Notes: a model not told the origin generated them from the letters alone. Counted from the stretch's first letter, positions 9,668 through 20,784 are shown. The stretch is 64,000 bases of DNA from Eriocheir sinensis (GCF_024679095.1 NC_066515.1:24339387-24403386); one strand, 5' to 3'. Numbers and translations are program-made.

Positions 9668-9670
9668 ATT
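9440..9670. promoter_or_regulatory. GAGA tract plus GCCAT word, PRE-like motif mix
   Basis: Between a short (GA)n at 9447-9463 and the CT tract at 9596 lie GGCCGTC and GTGGCGGCCATCATC (GCCAT at about 9542). Insect Polycomb response elements combine GAGAG with the PHO/YY1 core GCCAT. Both motifs are common, so this is only a weak candidate. Confidence 0.15.
9596..9665. repeat. (CT)n microsatellite
   Basis: About 35 CT units, preceded by CCCT repeats and followed by a decaying CT-rich tail to about 9870. Confidence 0.99.
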
Positions 9671-9879
9671 TCTTTCTCTTTCCCTCTCCTTATTTCTCTC
9701 CATTTCATTTTCCTCTTCTCTCTCCTCTATTTCGTTTTGCTTCCTTTCTCTTTCTCTCCAGTTTCATCCTCTCATCCTTTCTCTTTATTTCCCTTTCTCT
9801 TTTCCTCTTCTCTCCAAATTCTCTCCTTCTCTCTTCATTTCTATCTTCCCTTCATTTTCTCTTCCATTTTTCCGCGTGT

Positions 9880-10265
9880 GATTGATGATTTTCTTTCTAT
9901 TTCTTTTCCTTTATTTTCACCTCCCGCAAATTTATCTTCCTTACACAAGACGAGGATTTATGGGGAGCGATGGGGAGGTAAATCTTGCTTACTTAATATA
10001 AAGAGCAACGGGGAGGGAGCGATTAATCCCCCGAAGGTCTGACACTCACGTCGCCCCCTTCCTCAACAGGTGGTAATCAAGGGCCATTACCTGGGCGGGG
10101 GTGGGGGTAATCAGTGCGTTTGTTAATAAGTTATCGCGTGAAGGCAAATTATGGGCCCGGCTTATGAGGTCCATTTATTTACGTTGCTCTGATAGATTTA
10201 ATAAATTTCCCGGGGTTTATGAAGTAGCTTGGGGAACGTTATTATTATTAGTGCCTCGCGGGGGT
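9880..10265. other. Unique sequence, no gene seen
   Basis: Complex sequence with CAGGTG at 10067 and a short G run at about 10098. No gene recognised. Confidence 0.5.
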
Positions 10266-10269
10266 GGAT

Positions 10270-10620
10270 ATAGATGGCGCTTTTTACGGGATTAATATTT
10301 TCTTTTTCTTTATCTTTTTTTATTTTTCTCTCCGTTTCCTCCCTGTTTTCCCTCCCTTTCTTCCCTCTTTTATCTCCATTGGCGCTTTTTACGGAACTTA
10401 TGTTTTCTTTTTCTCTACCTTTTCTCTTTTTCTCTCCGTTTCCTGCCTCTTTTATCTCCCTTGCTACCTCTTTTCTCCTTTTTATCTCCCTTTCCTCTCT
10501 TTTCTCTCCGTTTCCTCCCTCTTTTCCCTCCCTTTCCTCCTTCTTTTAATCTCCCTTGCTACCTCTTTTCTCCTTTTCATCTCCCTTTCCTCTTTTCTCT
10601 CCGTTCCCTTCCTTCTAAAC
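10270..10620. repeat. Degenerate ~95-106-bp pyrimidine tandem repeat
   Basis: GGCGCTTTTTACGGAA and its variant recur at 10275 and 10381 (106 bp). CTCCCTTGCTACCTCTTTT recurs at 10456 and 10551 (95 bp). Confidence 0.85.
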
Positions 10621-10636
10621 CTCCCATTATCACTAT

Positions 10637-10706
10637 CAATCTATTTATCTATATCTATCTATCTATCTATACATCTATCTATTTATCTATCCATCTATCT
10701 ATCTCT
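10637..10706. repeat. (TATC)n microsatellite
   Basis: TATC/ATCT tetranucleotide tract with TTTATC and ACATC interruptions. Confidence 0.96.
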
Positions 10707-10779
10707 GTGTCTATCTTTTTGTTTGCGTTGAAGTTGTATTAAAACCTAAAAAAAATGGGGAAAAGAGTGAAAAGAAAGT

Positions 10780-10780
<1 letters not shown>

Positions 10781-10822
<42 letters not shown>
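10781..10822. repeat. (GA)n microsatellite
   Basis: Pure AG tract of 21 units. Confidence 0.98.
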
Positions 10823-10825
<3 letters not shown>

Positions 10826-10881
10826 TGTGGCTCAGTGCTAAGTATACCTGGTTTTCGTTACCTCTGTTGCGCCCCTTGACG

Positions 10882-10915
10882 CTCACCTGTGGCGGTCAAT
10901 TAGCGCTCAGGTGAG
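10882..10915. other. Hairpin CTCACCTG / CAGGTGAG
   Basis: Perfect 8-bp inverted repeat with an 18-nt loop. Both arms contain an E-box word (CACCTG/CAGGTG). Confidence 0.5.
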
Positions 10916-10979
10916 GGTGAGCGCGTGTTACATTAAGGTGACATTCTGCCTTCCCTCCCCTATTTCCCTCCACCCCTCC

Positions 10980-11310
10980 CTTTCCTCTCCTTCTTTTCCC
11001 TCCATGCTTTTGCCTTCCTCTGGTTTGAATTTCCTCTCCTCCTCTGCCTTTTCCTCTCCTATTTCCCTCCCTTCCCTCCCTTTCCTCCCCTTCCTTTCCC
11101 TCCATGCCTTCCCTTCCTCTGGTATTATTTCTCTCTCCCTCCGTCTTTCTCTCCCTCTTTCTCTACCTCTTCCTCTTTCTCCTCTTGTTCTTCTTTCCCT
11201 ATTTTCCTCCATCCCTCCACTCCCTTCTCTTCCCTCAACCCCTCTCCTTCCTCCTCCTCCTCTTTTCTCTATGCCTTCTCTTCCTCTGGTTTGATCTCTC
11301 CCTCTTTCTC
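10980..11310. repeat. ~99-bp pyrimidine tandem repeat
   Basis: CCCTCCATGC followed by CTTCCTCTGG occurs at about 10999 and 11098. A variant lies at about 11268. Part of the long pyrimidine belt. Confidence 0.82.
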
Positions 11311-11415
11311 TCTCTTCCTCTTTCTCTTCTTCCTCTTCCCCTTTTTCCTCCCCGCCAAGCAATTGAATCTAAATTATTTATTTTCCTTTTTCTTTCCCTT
11401 CCTGTCATCGCTCCA

Positions 11416-11537
<122 letters not shown>

Positions 11538-11719
11538 CTTTTCTTCACCACAATTTTCTCATCTTTTCTTTATTCTGTTTTCTTACCCTTTCAGTTTTCT
11601 TTCAATTTCTCTTTCATTCTCTCTTTTCCTTGCTTCTCTTTCTCCATCATCTCTTTGCTTCATCATTTTCGTAACTTACCTCCGTTTCTTTCGTATTTTT
11701 CTATGACATATGACGCTGT

Positions 11720-12215
11720 TCTTTCCCTCCTTCCCTTCTTTCTTCCTTTTCATTCCCTTCCCTTTGGTCTCTTCCTCTTTACCCTTCCTTTTTTCATTCT
11801 TCCCTTTTCTCTTTAATATGTAACATCCTCTCTCTTTCTTTTTTTATGCCTTTTCTTCTTAACCCTTCAACCTTTCCTCTCCTCCTTCCTTTTCATCCCT
11901 TTCCCTTTTATCTCTTCCTTTTTTCCCTTCTTTTTTTCATTCTTCCATCCCTTTTCTCTCTAATATGTGACATCCTCTCTTTTTCCTCTTTTTTCCCCCT
12001 TTCTTTTTAACCCTTCAGTATATCCGTTTCCCTTCCTTTTCATCCCCTTTTCTCTCTTATCTCTTCCTCTTTACCCTTCCTTTTTTTTCATTCTTCCCTT
12101 TTCTCTCTAATTTGTGACATCCTCTCTTTCCTTTTTTTCCCTTTTCTTCTTAACCCTTCAACCTTTCCCTCCCCCCCTTCCTTTTCATCCCTTTTCTCTC
12201 CTAATATAAGTGACA
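11720..12215. repeat. 147-bp tandem repeat, 3+ copies
   Basis: TAATATGTRACATCCTCTCT marks each unit: the TAATATG/TAATTTG word lies at about 11815, 11961 and 12108 (spacing about 147 and 147), plus a short last unit near 12202. The rest of each unit is CCTT/TTTC-rich. Confidence 0.92.
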
Positions 12216-12319
12216 TCCTGCCCCTTCCTGTTCCGCCTCGTCACCTCCGTCCTCCCTTCCCTTCCCTTCCGTCACCTGCCCTGCCCTTCACCTTTCCTTT
12301 CCCTCCCTTCTCTCTCCCC

Positions 12320-12660
12320 TCCTACCTTACCTTACCTTACCTTTCCCCTTTTATCTTCTACTCCTTTTCCTTTTCTTCTTCCTTAACCTTCCACATTTTT
12401 TCTTTTCCTGTGTTTTACCTTACCTTACTTTTCTTTTTTTCTCTCCTTTTCCTTCCTCTTTTCCCTCCCTTTCCTCCCTCTTCTCTTTTCTCTCCTTTTC
12501 CTTCCTCCTAAACCATCCACTTTTTTTCCCTATTCCTCTGTCTTACCTTATCTTACTTTTCTTTTTTTCTCTCCTTTTCCTTTCTCTTTTCCTTCCCTTT
12601 CCTCCCTCTTCTCTTTTCTCTCCTTTTCCTCCCTCCTAAACCTTCCATCTCTTGCATTAT
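12320..12660. repeat. 128-bp tandem duplication with TTACC steps
   Basis: CTTACTTTTCTTTTTTTCTC begins at 12424 and 12552. Each unit begins with CTTACCTTA-type words related to the TTACC arrays elsewhere. A short run of four TTACC units sits at about 12325-12343. Confidence 0.9.
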
Positions 12661-12699
12661 CTTTTCTCCTCCTTTTAACCTTCTTCCTCATTCGTCTTC

Positions 12700-12765
12700 T
12701 TCCTCCCTTCCTCTCCTCCTCCTCCTTCTCCTCCTCCAAGATGTGACAGCCCCCCCCGTCAGGTA
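12700..12765. repeat. CTC-rich tract
   Basis: Impure CTC/TCC stretch closing the pyrimidine belt. Confidence 0.85.
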
Positions 12766-12859
12766 AAGAGTGTGAAGCGGGTTCATCTCAAGTTTCCCTC
12801 ACCTGTCACCTGTCTGTCTGTCTGTGTATTCGTGAGGTATACAGGTGTTGGGGTGAGAA

Positions 12860-12910
12860 GGGCCAGCCAATCACAGCCCGACATTGCGAGAGGTGGGCGG
12901 GGCTTGTGTT
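12860..12910 (+). promoter_or_regulatory. CCAAT-like and GC-box-like words
   Basis: CCAATCA at 12867-12873 and GGGCGGGGC at 12895-12903 are 28 bp apart in an otherwise complex, moderately GC-rich island (12770-12990). There is no TATA word at a standard distance. This spacing resembles a TATA-less promoter, but no downstream gene is visible. Confidence 0.2.
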
Positions 12911-13111
12911 TCTGTTCTGGGGCTAAAGTCAGGGGATAGTGTGTCGGAGATGTGCACTGAGGCCTCGCGTAGGTTAGTGTGCCTGGAGTTTTATGTATGT
13001 TTGTGTAAGTTTTAGGAATATGTGTAGGTTTTTTTTTTTTCTTTCCTTTTTTTCTTTAAATTTTTTCCTTCTCTTCTTTTTTGCATTCTCTGTTTTCCTT
13101 TCTCTTTCATT

Positions 13112-13660
<549 letters not shown>

Positions 13661-13679
13661 TTAGAACATAAGGAGACTG

Positions 13680-14330
13680 CAAGAGGCCTAATTCATCCAG
13701 CAAGGCGGTCATCCAGTCAGGCGTTCATCCAGCCAGTTATTTATACAGCCATTCAACCAGTCAACCAATCTACCAGTCAGTCATCCATCTGTAGAGCCGG
13801 TCATCCATCTATTGAGTCAGCCATCCTTCAGCCAGCCAGCCAGTCATTCATCCAGATAGCTATTCTTATTCATCCAGCCAGTTATTTATACAGTCACTCA
13901 GCCACTCAAGCAATCTACCAGTCACTCATCCAAGCAGTCATCCATCGAGACAGTCATTAGGTTATCCATATATCGAGTCAGCCATCCTTCATCCATCCAT
14001 CCAGCCAGTGATTCATCTAACCCGTCATTCATCCAAGCACTCATCCATCCGGGCAGTCAGTAGGTCATCCATCTATCGCGACCATCATCCATGTATTGCG
14101 TCAGCCTTCCCTCAGCCGCCCGTCCCAATCGTTAAGTCATCCAATCAGTCATCCATCTGTAGAGCCGGTCATCCATCTATTGAGTCAGCCATCCTTCATC
14201 CAGCCAGCCAGCCAGTCATTCATCCAAGCACTCATCCATCCGGGCAGTCAGTAGGTCATCCATCTATCGCGACCGTCATCCATCTATCACGTCAGCCGTC
14301 CCTCACCCGCCCGTCCCAATCGTTAAGCAC
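13680..14330. repeat. CATCCA/CAGTCA minisatellite with 191- and 368-bp higher-order copies
   Basis: Built from variants of CATCCAGCCAGTCAT. The block CCATCCGGGCAGTCAGTAGG recurs 191 bp apart (about 14046 and 14237) and ends both times in CCGTCCCAATCGTTAAG. GTAGAGCCGGTCATCCATC recurs 368 bp apart (13791 and 14159). This is nested duplication. Confidence 0.95.
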
Positions 14331-14579
14331 AAGGTCGGAATAATGGATCACCCTCACCATTAATTTCGCCGACAGTAAGATGGATGTTTACCGCTGTCAT
14401 CCATCACGCAATTTATGGTATGGGTGGTGGCGGGTGTGTGTGGAGGGGGTGGGGATTGGGAGGGGTGGAGTGTGATCATGGTTTTTCCTCCCTCCGCTAC
14501 CACGCCTACTCTTCCATCTCTTCTCTCCATCCCTTCCACTACCACCATCCACTCCTCTCCTCCACCCCTCTAGAAATTC

Positions 14580-14910
14580 ATCCACCTACCTCTCTACTAG
14601 CATGTCTCTTTCTCTATGCATCCTCCACCTCCCCCTTCCTCCTCCTCCTCTATCTCTTCCACCTCTCCACCACTCCTCAAACTCCTCCACCTACCTCTCT
14701 ACTATCATGCCTCTTTCTCTGTGCTTCCTCCACCTCCCCCTTCCTCCTCCTCCACAATCTCTTCCACCTCTCATCCATTCCTCCACAAACTCCTCCACCT
14801 ACCTCTCTTTTACCACACCTCTTTCTCCACCCTTCCACCTTCTCCCCCTACTCCTCCTTCGTCACCCTTCCTCCACCTTCCTCCCACTCCACCTCCTCCT
14901 TTCCACTACT
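14580..14910. repeat. 105/108-bp tandem repeat, 3 copies
   Basis: TCCACCTACCTCTCT occurs at 14581, 14686 and 14794. Both spacings are multiples of three, so an open Ser/Pro/Leu-rich frame runs through the array. That frame is composition-driven. Confidence 0.93.
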
Positions 14911-14934
14911 TCTCCTCCCTTCCCCCCCTTCCCT

Positions 14935-15100
14935 AACGTGCCCCTATCGTCATTATAGCCAAGTCGGGAAGGTTCCTAAAGTGAGATTGTCCCCCTGGCG
15001 GCCTTGTTACGCGTTAAGAAGGCTACGTTGGTACTGTCTTGAGGTCGGGACGGTTGGGAATTCTTGGTGGTTGTTTTGATGTTGTTGTTGTTTATTTGTA
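14935..15100. other. Unique island, no gene seen
   Basis: Short complex, CpG-containing sequence between pyrimidine-rich belts. No motif recognised. Confidence 0.5.
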
Positions 15101-15325
15101 AGTATTTTTTTCTTCTTTCTTCATTTTCTCTTTCTTCTTTCTTCTATTTTCTTTCTTCTTTTTCTGCGATTGTTTGTGGTTTATTTTTTTTTCTATTTCT
15201 TTCTTCCTCCTCTTCCTTATCCTCCATATTCTCCTCATCTTTCCCTTCCTCCTTCTTTCCCTCCTCCTCTTCTCCCTTCCACTTAGGCGTCAGGGTACAG
15301 GGTGAAGGGAGGGAACACGAACAGG

Positions 15326-15365
15326 AGGCGGCGGCGGAGGAGGAGGAGGAGGAAGGGGAGGGATG
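15326..15365. repeat. GGC/GGA tract
   Basis: GCGGCGGCGG passing into (GGA)n. A second GGA patch lies at 15540-15572. Confidence 0.9.
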
Positions 15366-15657
15366 GAGGGGGAGAGGTGGGACATAGCCATCAGCTGTGG
15401 TCATCAATCTCTGTTTTCCATTATTCAGATCACTTGGGGGTTGAAAGTTGATGAGCTGTGCGGAGGGGAAGAGGGAGAGAATGGAGGGAAAGAAGAGAGA
15501 AGGAGGAGGAGGAAGACGTGGGTGAGAGGTGTGAAGTGGAGGAGGACGAGGAGGAGGAGGAGGAGGAGGAGAGAGAAAGTGCTCCGGAGTAGAAAAGGAT
15601 GAAGGATGAAGACAGACAGAGATGGAGGATGTTTGGATAGCCGTCCTCCCCTTTTTC

Positions 15658-15667
15658 TCTCCTTCCT

Positions 15668-15698
<31 letters not shown>

Positions 15699-15705
15699 GT
15701 TCTTC
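15658..15705. repeat. CTC-rich tract
   Basis: Impure TCC/CTC run. The following 15706-16055 is T/C-rich with no gene seen. Confidence 0.85.
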
Positions 15706-16059
15706 ACCTCCTCTTCTTATGTCTCTCTTTCATAATTTATATTTTCTCCTAACTCGAAATATCACACTACAATTTTCACACTCTCCCTCTCCCTTTCTCC
15801 CTTTCTCTCATTTAGTCTCCCTTTTCTAGTCCTTTTTATCTCTCACCTTCCTCCACTTTCACATACACCCATACACTCAGTTCCTCCTCTCCCTCTCTCT
15901 CTTTTTCTCTTCCTCCTCCTCCTCCTTCTTTCTCCTCTTTCCCGTTTATTATTTCCATTTTATTTGTATTTTGGAATTTTCTCCTATTTTCTGCTTCTTC
16001 CTTTTCTTTATTCTTTTTGTGCTTTGCTTCGTTATTCTAAATCATGAGGTAAGACTTTC

Positions 16060-16118
16060 CCTTCTTCTTCTTCTTCTCCCCCCCCCTCCTCCTCCTCCTC
16101 CTCCTCCTCCTCCTCCTG
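16060..16118. repeat. (TTC)n, C8 and (CTC)n compound tract
   Basis: TTC units, a C run at 16079-16086, then about 11 CTC units. Confidence 0.95.
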
Positions 16119-16270
16119 TTCCCTCCCTACCTACCTCCACCTTTTTTTCCTCCCTCACCTGCCCTCCTTCCCTCACGCGGGTCACCTGTACCGATAACTT
16201 GATTGATTTTTCTTGTCTTCCCGCCGCCTCACCTGATCGACTGGACAAAGGCCCCAACAACACTGAGGTT

Positions 16271-16273
<3 letters not shown>

Positions 16274-16347
<74 letters not shown>
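16274..16347. repeat. (CT)n microsatellite
   Basis: Pure CT tract. It is followed by CTGT/TATC-rich sequence to 16530 with TCTGTCTATC-type steps. Confidence 0.98.
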
Positions 16348-16350
<3 letters not shown>

Positions 16351-16561
16351 CGATTTCTATGCATATTTCTCTATTTCTGTGTCTTTCTTTGCCATCTTTT
16401 ATTTCCTATCTTTATCTGTTTACTTTTTCCTCTGTCTTTCTATCCACCTGTCTGTTTGCCTCTCTGTCTACCTGTCTGTCTATCTGTTGGTCTATTTATC
16501 TATTGTTTGTCTATTTGTATACATCTCCATCCAATTGATTATGTAATTTTGTCAATATTAC

Positions 16562-16564
<3 letters not shown>

Positions 16565-16625
<61 letters not shown>
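16565..16625. repeat. (AG)n microsatellite
   Basis: Pure AG tract. Together with the CT tract at 16274 it forms an inverted microsatellite pair about 217 bp apart. Confidence 0.98.
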
Positions 16626-16626
<1 letters not shown>

Positions 16627-16830
16627 CGCAAAGATACTCGCGGCGGACAAGTACAAACAAAAACAATCTCCTTCAAAAAGTAATGAAAATAAAAGTCCGC
16701 GGAGGGAACAATGTTGCCAAACGGGGCGAAAAAGCGGAAGGAATTCGGAACTGTCATTCTTTTAAGATTTTTCCGACATTTGTTTACTTTTAACATTCCG
16801 CGGAGAGACAGTTATACCTCCGTGTGTGCG
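16626..16830. other. CpG-bearing unique island
   Basis: Complex sequence with the word CCGCGGAG at about 16698 and 16799. No open frame with exon-like borders was found. Confidence 0.45.
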
Positions 16831-16866
16831 TGCGTGTGTGTGTGTGTTTGTGTAGTGGGTAGGGTT

Positions 16867-16867
<1 letters not shown>

Positions 16868-16909
<42 letters not shown>

Positions 16910-16917
16910 TGTGTGTG

Positions 16918-16968
<51 letters not shown>

Positions 16969-17006
16969 AATCGAAAAATAGACAGAAACGGACAGAAAAA
17001 ATCAAA

Positions 17007-17066
<60 letters not shown>
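16868..17066. repeat. (GT)n-(GA)n-linker-(GA)n compound tract
   Basis: GT at 16868-16919 joins GA at 16921-16962. A GACAGA-rich linker then separates a second GA tract at 17011-17066. Confidence 0.98.
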
Positions 17067-17070
<4 letters not shown>

Positions 17071-17099
17071 GGGCTTGCCAATAGATCAGGTCGGAAGGG

Positions 17100-17362
17100 T
17101 TGAATATGGAATGGTGATGGAGGAGGGAGGGACGGAGGAAGATGATGGAGGAGGAGGGAGAGAAGGAGGTGATGGAGGAGGGAGGGAGTGATGGAGGGAT
17201 CCTTGAGCTGTCAGGGGCCTTTTATCTCCCTCTAACCCAGTTCCTCCTGCATGGCTTAAGAAGGGAGAATAGGGAGGATAGGAAGGAAGGAAAGAAGGAT
17301 AGGAAGTAAGGAAGGAAGGAAGGAAGGAAAGGAAGGAAGGAAGGAAGGAAGGAAGGAAGAAG
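17100..17362. repeat. Purine belt with (GGAA)n
   Basis: GGAGGG/GATGGAGG sequence to 17190, a short complex gap, then GGAA tetranucleotides at about 17278-17359. Confidence 0.93.
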
Positions 17363-18075
17363 AAAAGGAAGAAGAAAAGATGAAAAAGTGAATGTAAAAT
17401 GGAAAATGAAAAATGAAAATGATTATCAAGACATTTAGAGAGATGAAAATGAAGTTGAAGAAGGAAGGAAGAATAGGGAGAATGGGAAGGAAGGAAGGAA
17501 GGAAAGAAGAAAAGGAAGAATAAAAGAATAAAAAAGTGACTAGAATTGGAAAAGGGAAAGTGAAAATGAATATCAAGAATGAAGTAGAAGAGGAAGAATA
17601 GGAAGTAAAGAAGAAAAGGAGAGAAGGAAATCAGAGAAAGGAAGATCATGAAAAGGAAAACAAAGATGAAAAATGACAATCAAGATGAAAATTAAAGCAA
17701 TCAATGAAAAAAATGGCAAATATGAGAAAAAGTACAGGAAAAGAAGGAAAAGAAGGACGTAAAGAAGAAAAGGAAGAAAATCATAGAAAGGAAAATCATG
17801 AAAAGGAAAAGAGATGAAAAATGACAATCAAGATGAAAATAAAAGTAATGGATGAAAAAAATGGCAAATATGAGAAAAAATAAAGGAAAAAAAGGAAAAG
17901 AATTACGTAAAGAAGAAAAGGAAGGCAGAAAATGAAGGGAAGAAAGATCATGGAAAGGAAAACAAAGATGAAAAATGACAATCAAAACATTTAGTAAGAT
18001 GAAAATAAAAATAAAGGATGAAAAAATATTAATAATGAAAAGAAAAATGAAGAAAAACAAGAAATATCACGAACA
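17363..18075. repeat. ~148-bp A/G-rich tandem repeat, 4-5 copies
   Basis: GACAATCAAGATGAAAAT lies at 17675, 17823 and 17977 (148 and 154 bp). Earlier diverged copies lie at about 17417 and 17565 (148 bp). Units also share AAATGGCAAATATGAGAAAAA. Confidence 0.93.
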
Positions 18076-18224
18076 AGGAATAGAAGAAAATACTAAACAC
18101 TTATTAAACTTTTATTATGCTGAAGAAAATAAAGCAATTGTGAGATGTAAAATAAATTGGACTGCAAAAGATACAAGAGAACGGTATATCAAGTAAATTA
18201 AAAGAGCAGTAACATGAGACGAAG

Positions 18225-18442
18225 AAGAGAAAAGAAGAAAGGCTGAACAAGAAGAGTGGAGGAGGAGGAGGAGGAGGAGGCCTAACTAACCTCAACTGAC
18301 ACCATTATGCTCTTGTTAATGTCTGCAGATGTCTGGCGCTACTCTCTGGGGGGGAAGAATTAAGAGGAGGAGGAGGGAGAAGAAGAAGAAAAAGAAGAAG
18401 GAGAAGAAGAAGAAGTGGGAGAAGAAGGAAGAGGGTGAAAGT
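18225..18442. repeat. GGA/GAA purine tracts
   Basis: GGA units at 18257-18280, then GAAGAA/GGAGAA at 18362-18430. Confidence 0.88.
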
Positions 18443-18555
18443 TTTACCTCAATACAAAATAATGAAAAAAAAAAGATTGAAAGAAAATAAAAAGAAATTC
18501 CAGGATTCAGAAAAAGAAATAAATGAAAAGACAGAGGAAGTTAAGCTAATGATAA

Positions 18556-18584
18556 ATAGGAGGAGGAGGAGGAGGAGGAGAAAA

Positions 18585-18622
<38 letters not shown>
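18556..18622. repeat. (GGA)n + (GA)n compound tract
   Basis: GGA units at 18558-18580, then AG units at 18589-18622. Confidence 0.96.
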
Positions 18623-18625
<3 letters not shown>

Positions 18626-18693
18626 AGGAGGTAAGGGGGAGATAACGAGTCAGCTGTTCTCCCATTCTCACACCCACAACATCCCCATTACCT

Positions 18694-18738
18694 CCCTCCT
18701 CCTCCTCCTCCTCCTTCCTCCTCCTCCTCCTCCTCTTC
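18694..18738. repeat. (CTC)n microsatellite
   Basis: CTC tract with one TTC interruption, inverted relative to the GGA tract at 18558. Confidence 0.96.
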
Positions 18739-18784
18739 CCACACCGCCCGGGCGACAAAGATGTTTTGACAGCCTCCCATCTAG

Positions 18785-18787
<3 letters not shown>

Positions 18788-18843
<56 letters not shown>
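18788..18843. repeat. (GA)n microsatellite
   Basis: Pure GA tract. Confidence 0.98.
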
Positions 18844-18847
<4 letters not shown>

Positions 18848-18869
18848 CAATGGAGGAATAAAAGAGAGG

Positions 18870-19065
18870 AGGCTGATTTCCCTCCACTTTTCCTCCCTCC
18901 CTCCCTCCCTTCCTTTCCCTCCATTTATCTCCGAATTTACTTCAGTGTGGTATTGACATCACTGACTTAGAAACTGCTTCCTCGATTTCGTGTGACTTCA
19001 TTCTCGGTCGATTCTCTCTCTTTCCCGCCTCCCTTTTCGACCCTCAGTCCTGCCACTCCTCCAAG
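18870..19065. other. Unique sequence, no gene seen
   Basis: Complex sequence after a short CCCT repeat. Nothing recognised. Confidence 0.5.
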
Positions 19066-19069
19066 TAAC

Positions 19070-19127
19070 AGTAGTAGTAGTAGTAGTAGTAGTAGTAGCT
19101 GTAGTAGTAGTAGTAGTGGTTGTAGTA
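19070..19127. repeat. (AGT)n array, left arm of telomere-motif foldback
   Basis: About 18 AGT units with GCT and GGT interruptions. It is the reverse complement of the ACT array beginning at 19169. Confidence 0.97.
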
Positions 19128-19142
19128 ATGTTTGAGTGATGG

Positions 19143-19168
19143 TAACCTAACCTAACCTAACCTAACCT
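19143..19168 (-). repeat. (CCTAA)n interstitial telomere-like block
   Basis: Five contiguous AACCT/CCTAA units, i.e. TTAGG on the - strand, the canonical arthropod telomere repeat. They sit in the short spacer between inverted AGT and ACT arrays. Confidence 0.95.
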
Positions 19169-19181
19169 ACTACTACTACTT

Positions 19182-19242
<61 letters not shown>

Positions 19243-19269
19243 CACTACCATTACCACCACCACCACCAC
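19169..19269. repeat. (ACT)n then (CAC)n, right arm of foldback
   Basis: About 26 ACT units with one TCT, decaying into ACC/CAC. Confidence 0.97.
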
Positions 19270-19479
19270 GACATCGTTCATCTCATTCTAATTAGTGGTG
19301 CTCCCTTCGCCCTTCCCCCTCCCCCCTTTGCTCCCTTTGTCCCTTGTTTACGCCGGAGTCACCCTTTAGCGCCCCCTGCCCGCCTGTTAGTGGGAGGAAG
19401 CAAGGGGTTAAGGGGAAGCCGTGACTAAAGACTGCAAAGGGACAGATGTGCTGACTCAGGGTCCCATATCCCTCACCCC

Positions 19480-19504
19480 CTCTCTCTTTCTCTCTCTCTT
19501 TTTC

Positions 19505-19538
<34 letters not shown>

Positions 19539-19820
19539 GCTCTCTTCCTCTCTTTTCCTCTCTCTGTCTCTATCTTCCTCTTCTTTCCTCTTTCCTCTGT
19601 CTCTCTGTCTTTTCATCTCTTTTCCTCTCTCCTCTCTGTCTTTCTTCCTCTTTTTTCCTCTTTCTTGCTCTCTTTCTATCTCTTCCTTGCTTTTGCTCTT
19701 TAGTCTCAGTCTCTCTCTTTCTTCCTCTCTCTTCCTTTCTTTCTCGCTCTCTTTCTCTGTCTCTCCTCCTCTCTTTTCCTCTCTCTCTCTTCCTTTTCTC
19801 TCTCTGTTTTCTAAGACTCG
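19480..19820. repeat. CT-rich imperfect tract
   Basis: TCTC/CTTT/CCTC belt with short pure CT runs and repeated CTCTGTCTCTCT words. Confidence 0.85.
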
Positions 19821-20308
19821 AAATCCTATTCTTTTTGTTTTGTTTTGTTCTGGGTAATTCCAGTTTCTTCCTTATATTGTATCTTGGTTTCATTCTTTTC
19901 CTTTTGATTTCTCTTTCTTGTATACCTATTTTCTTTACTCTTCTTCATATTTTACTCCACTGGTTCCACACGCATACTATCATACCCTTCTTTAACCCTT
20001 TCTCATCACCCTTGTCCGATTCCCTCACTTCCATTTCCCCGTCTCATACATTTCCCTCACATTCCATCATACCCGCTCCTCTCCTTCCTCACCTCCATCA
20101 CGCAATCCGCCGTCAGACCCTTCTCAGTTTCCTTGTTTACGTTTGTTTTGTGCTCGAGGGACCCGCGTCTGTGTGCTCGGTGAGGGGCGCTGGATAACTA
20201 TTAGCCCTGTCAGTATTCGCCACAAGTCTGCCAGTCCTAACGAGGCAGGAACAAAGTGAAGGTCGGTTAATTAATGTGGGATTAACCCGTAGCATCCGGA
20301 CCAAGGGC
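19821..20308. other. Unique sequence, no gene seen
   Basis: T/C-rich at first, then a complex island at 20100-20300 containing GGTTAATTAATG at about 20264. No gene recognised. Confidence 0.5.
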
Positions 20309-20334
20309 GAGAGAGAGAGAGAGAGAGAGAGAGA
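20309..20334. repeat. (GA)n microsatellite
   Basis: Short GA tract, inverted relative to the CT tract 54 bp downstream. Confidence 0.97.
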
Positions 20335-20384
20335 ATTATAGGGTGTCTCGACCGTACCTAGCATCCGTGGAAGTGAATAAACTC

Positions 20385-20387
<3 letters not shown>

Positions 20388-20456
<69 letters not shown>
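20388..20456. repeat. (CT)n microsatellite
   Basis: Pure CT tract. It can fold back on the GA tract at 20309. Confidence 0.98.
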
Positions 20457-20460
<4 letters not shown>

Positions 20461-20712
20461 CTCATCATTTCCTCAGCGCCGTTCCCGTTCGTGTCGTACT
20501 GGCGGCGGGCTACAATTTTGCTGTAGGGGCGACCTCTCTCAATTTATGTCTCTCCCCATACAATAAATAAGGGGCGAAGGGAGGAGACGGAGGGGAGGGG
20601 CGGCGGAGAAAGGAGGAGGAGGGAGCGAGGGAGAGAAAGGGCGGGAAGATAGATATTAATGGGTTGTGATATATAAGGTGAGAGGATGTTCTTTCACGCG
20701 ATATTTGAAGGA

Positions 20713-20714
<2 letters not shown>
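20457..20714. other. Unique island, no gene seen
   Basis: CpG-rich start (20470-20550) with AATAAATAA at about 20563, then GGA-rich sequence to 20640. Confidence 0.45.

Positions 20715-20784
<70 letters not shown>
20715..20784. repeat. (GA)n microsatellite
   Basis: Pure GA tract of 35 units. Confidence 0.99.

Noticed and set aside
10828..10838. TGGCTCAGTGC resembling a pol III A box
   Set aside because: No acceptable B box at the right distance and no clover-leaf pairing.
13680..14330. CRISPR-like look of CATCCA/CAGTCA repeats
   Set aside because: Units are short, degenerate and contiguous without unique spacers; this is a eukaryotic minisatellite.
14384..15079. 231-codon + frame
   Set aside because: Depends on the 105/108-bp repeat; no domain or exon-like border.
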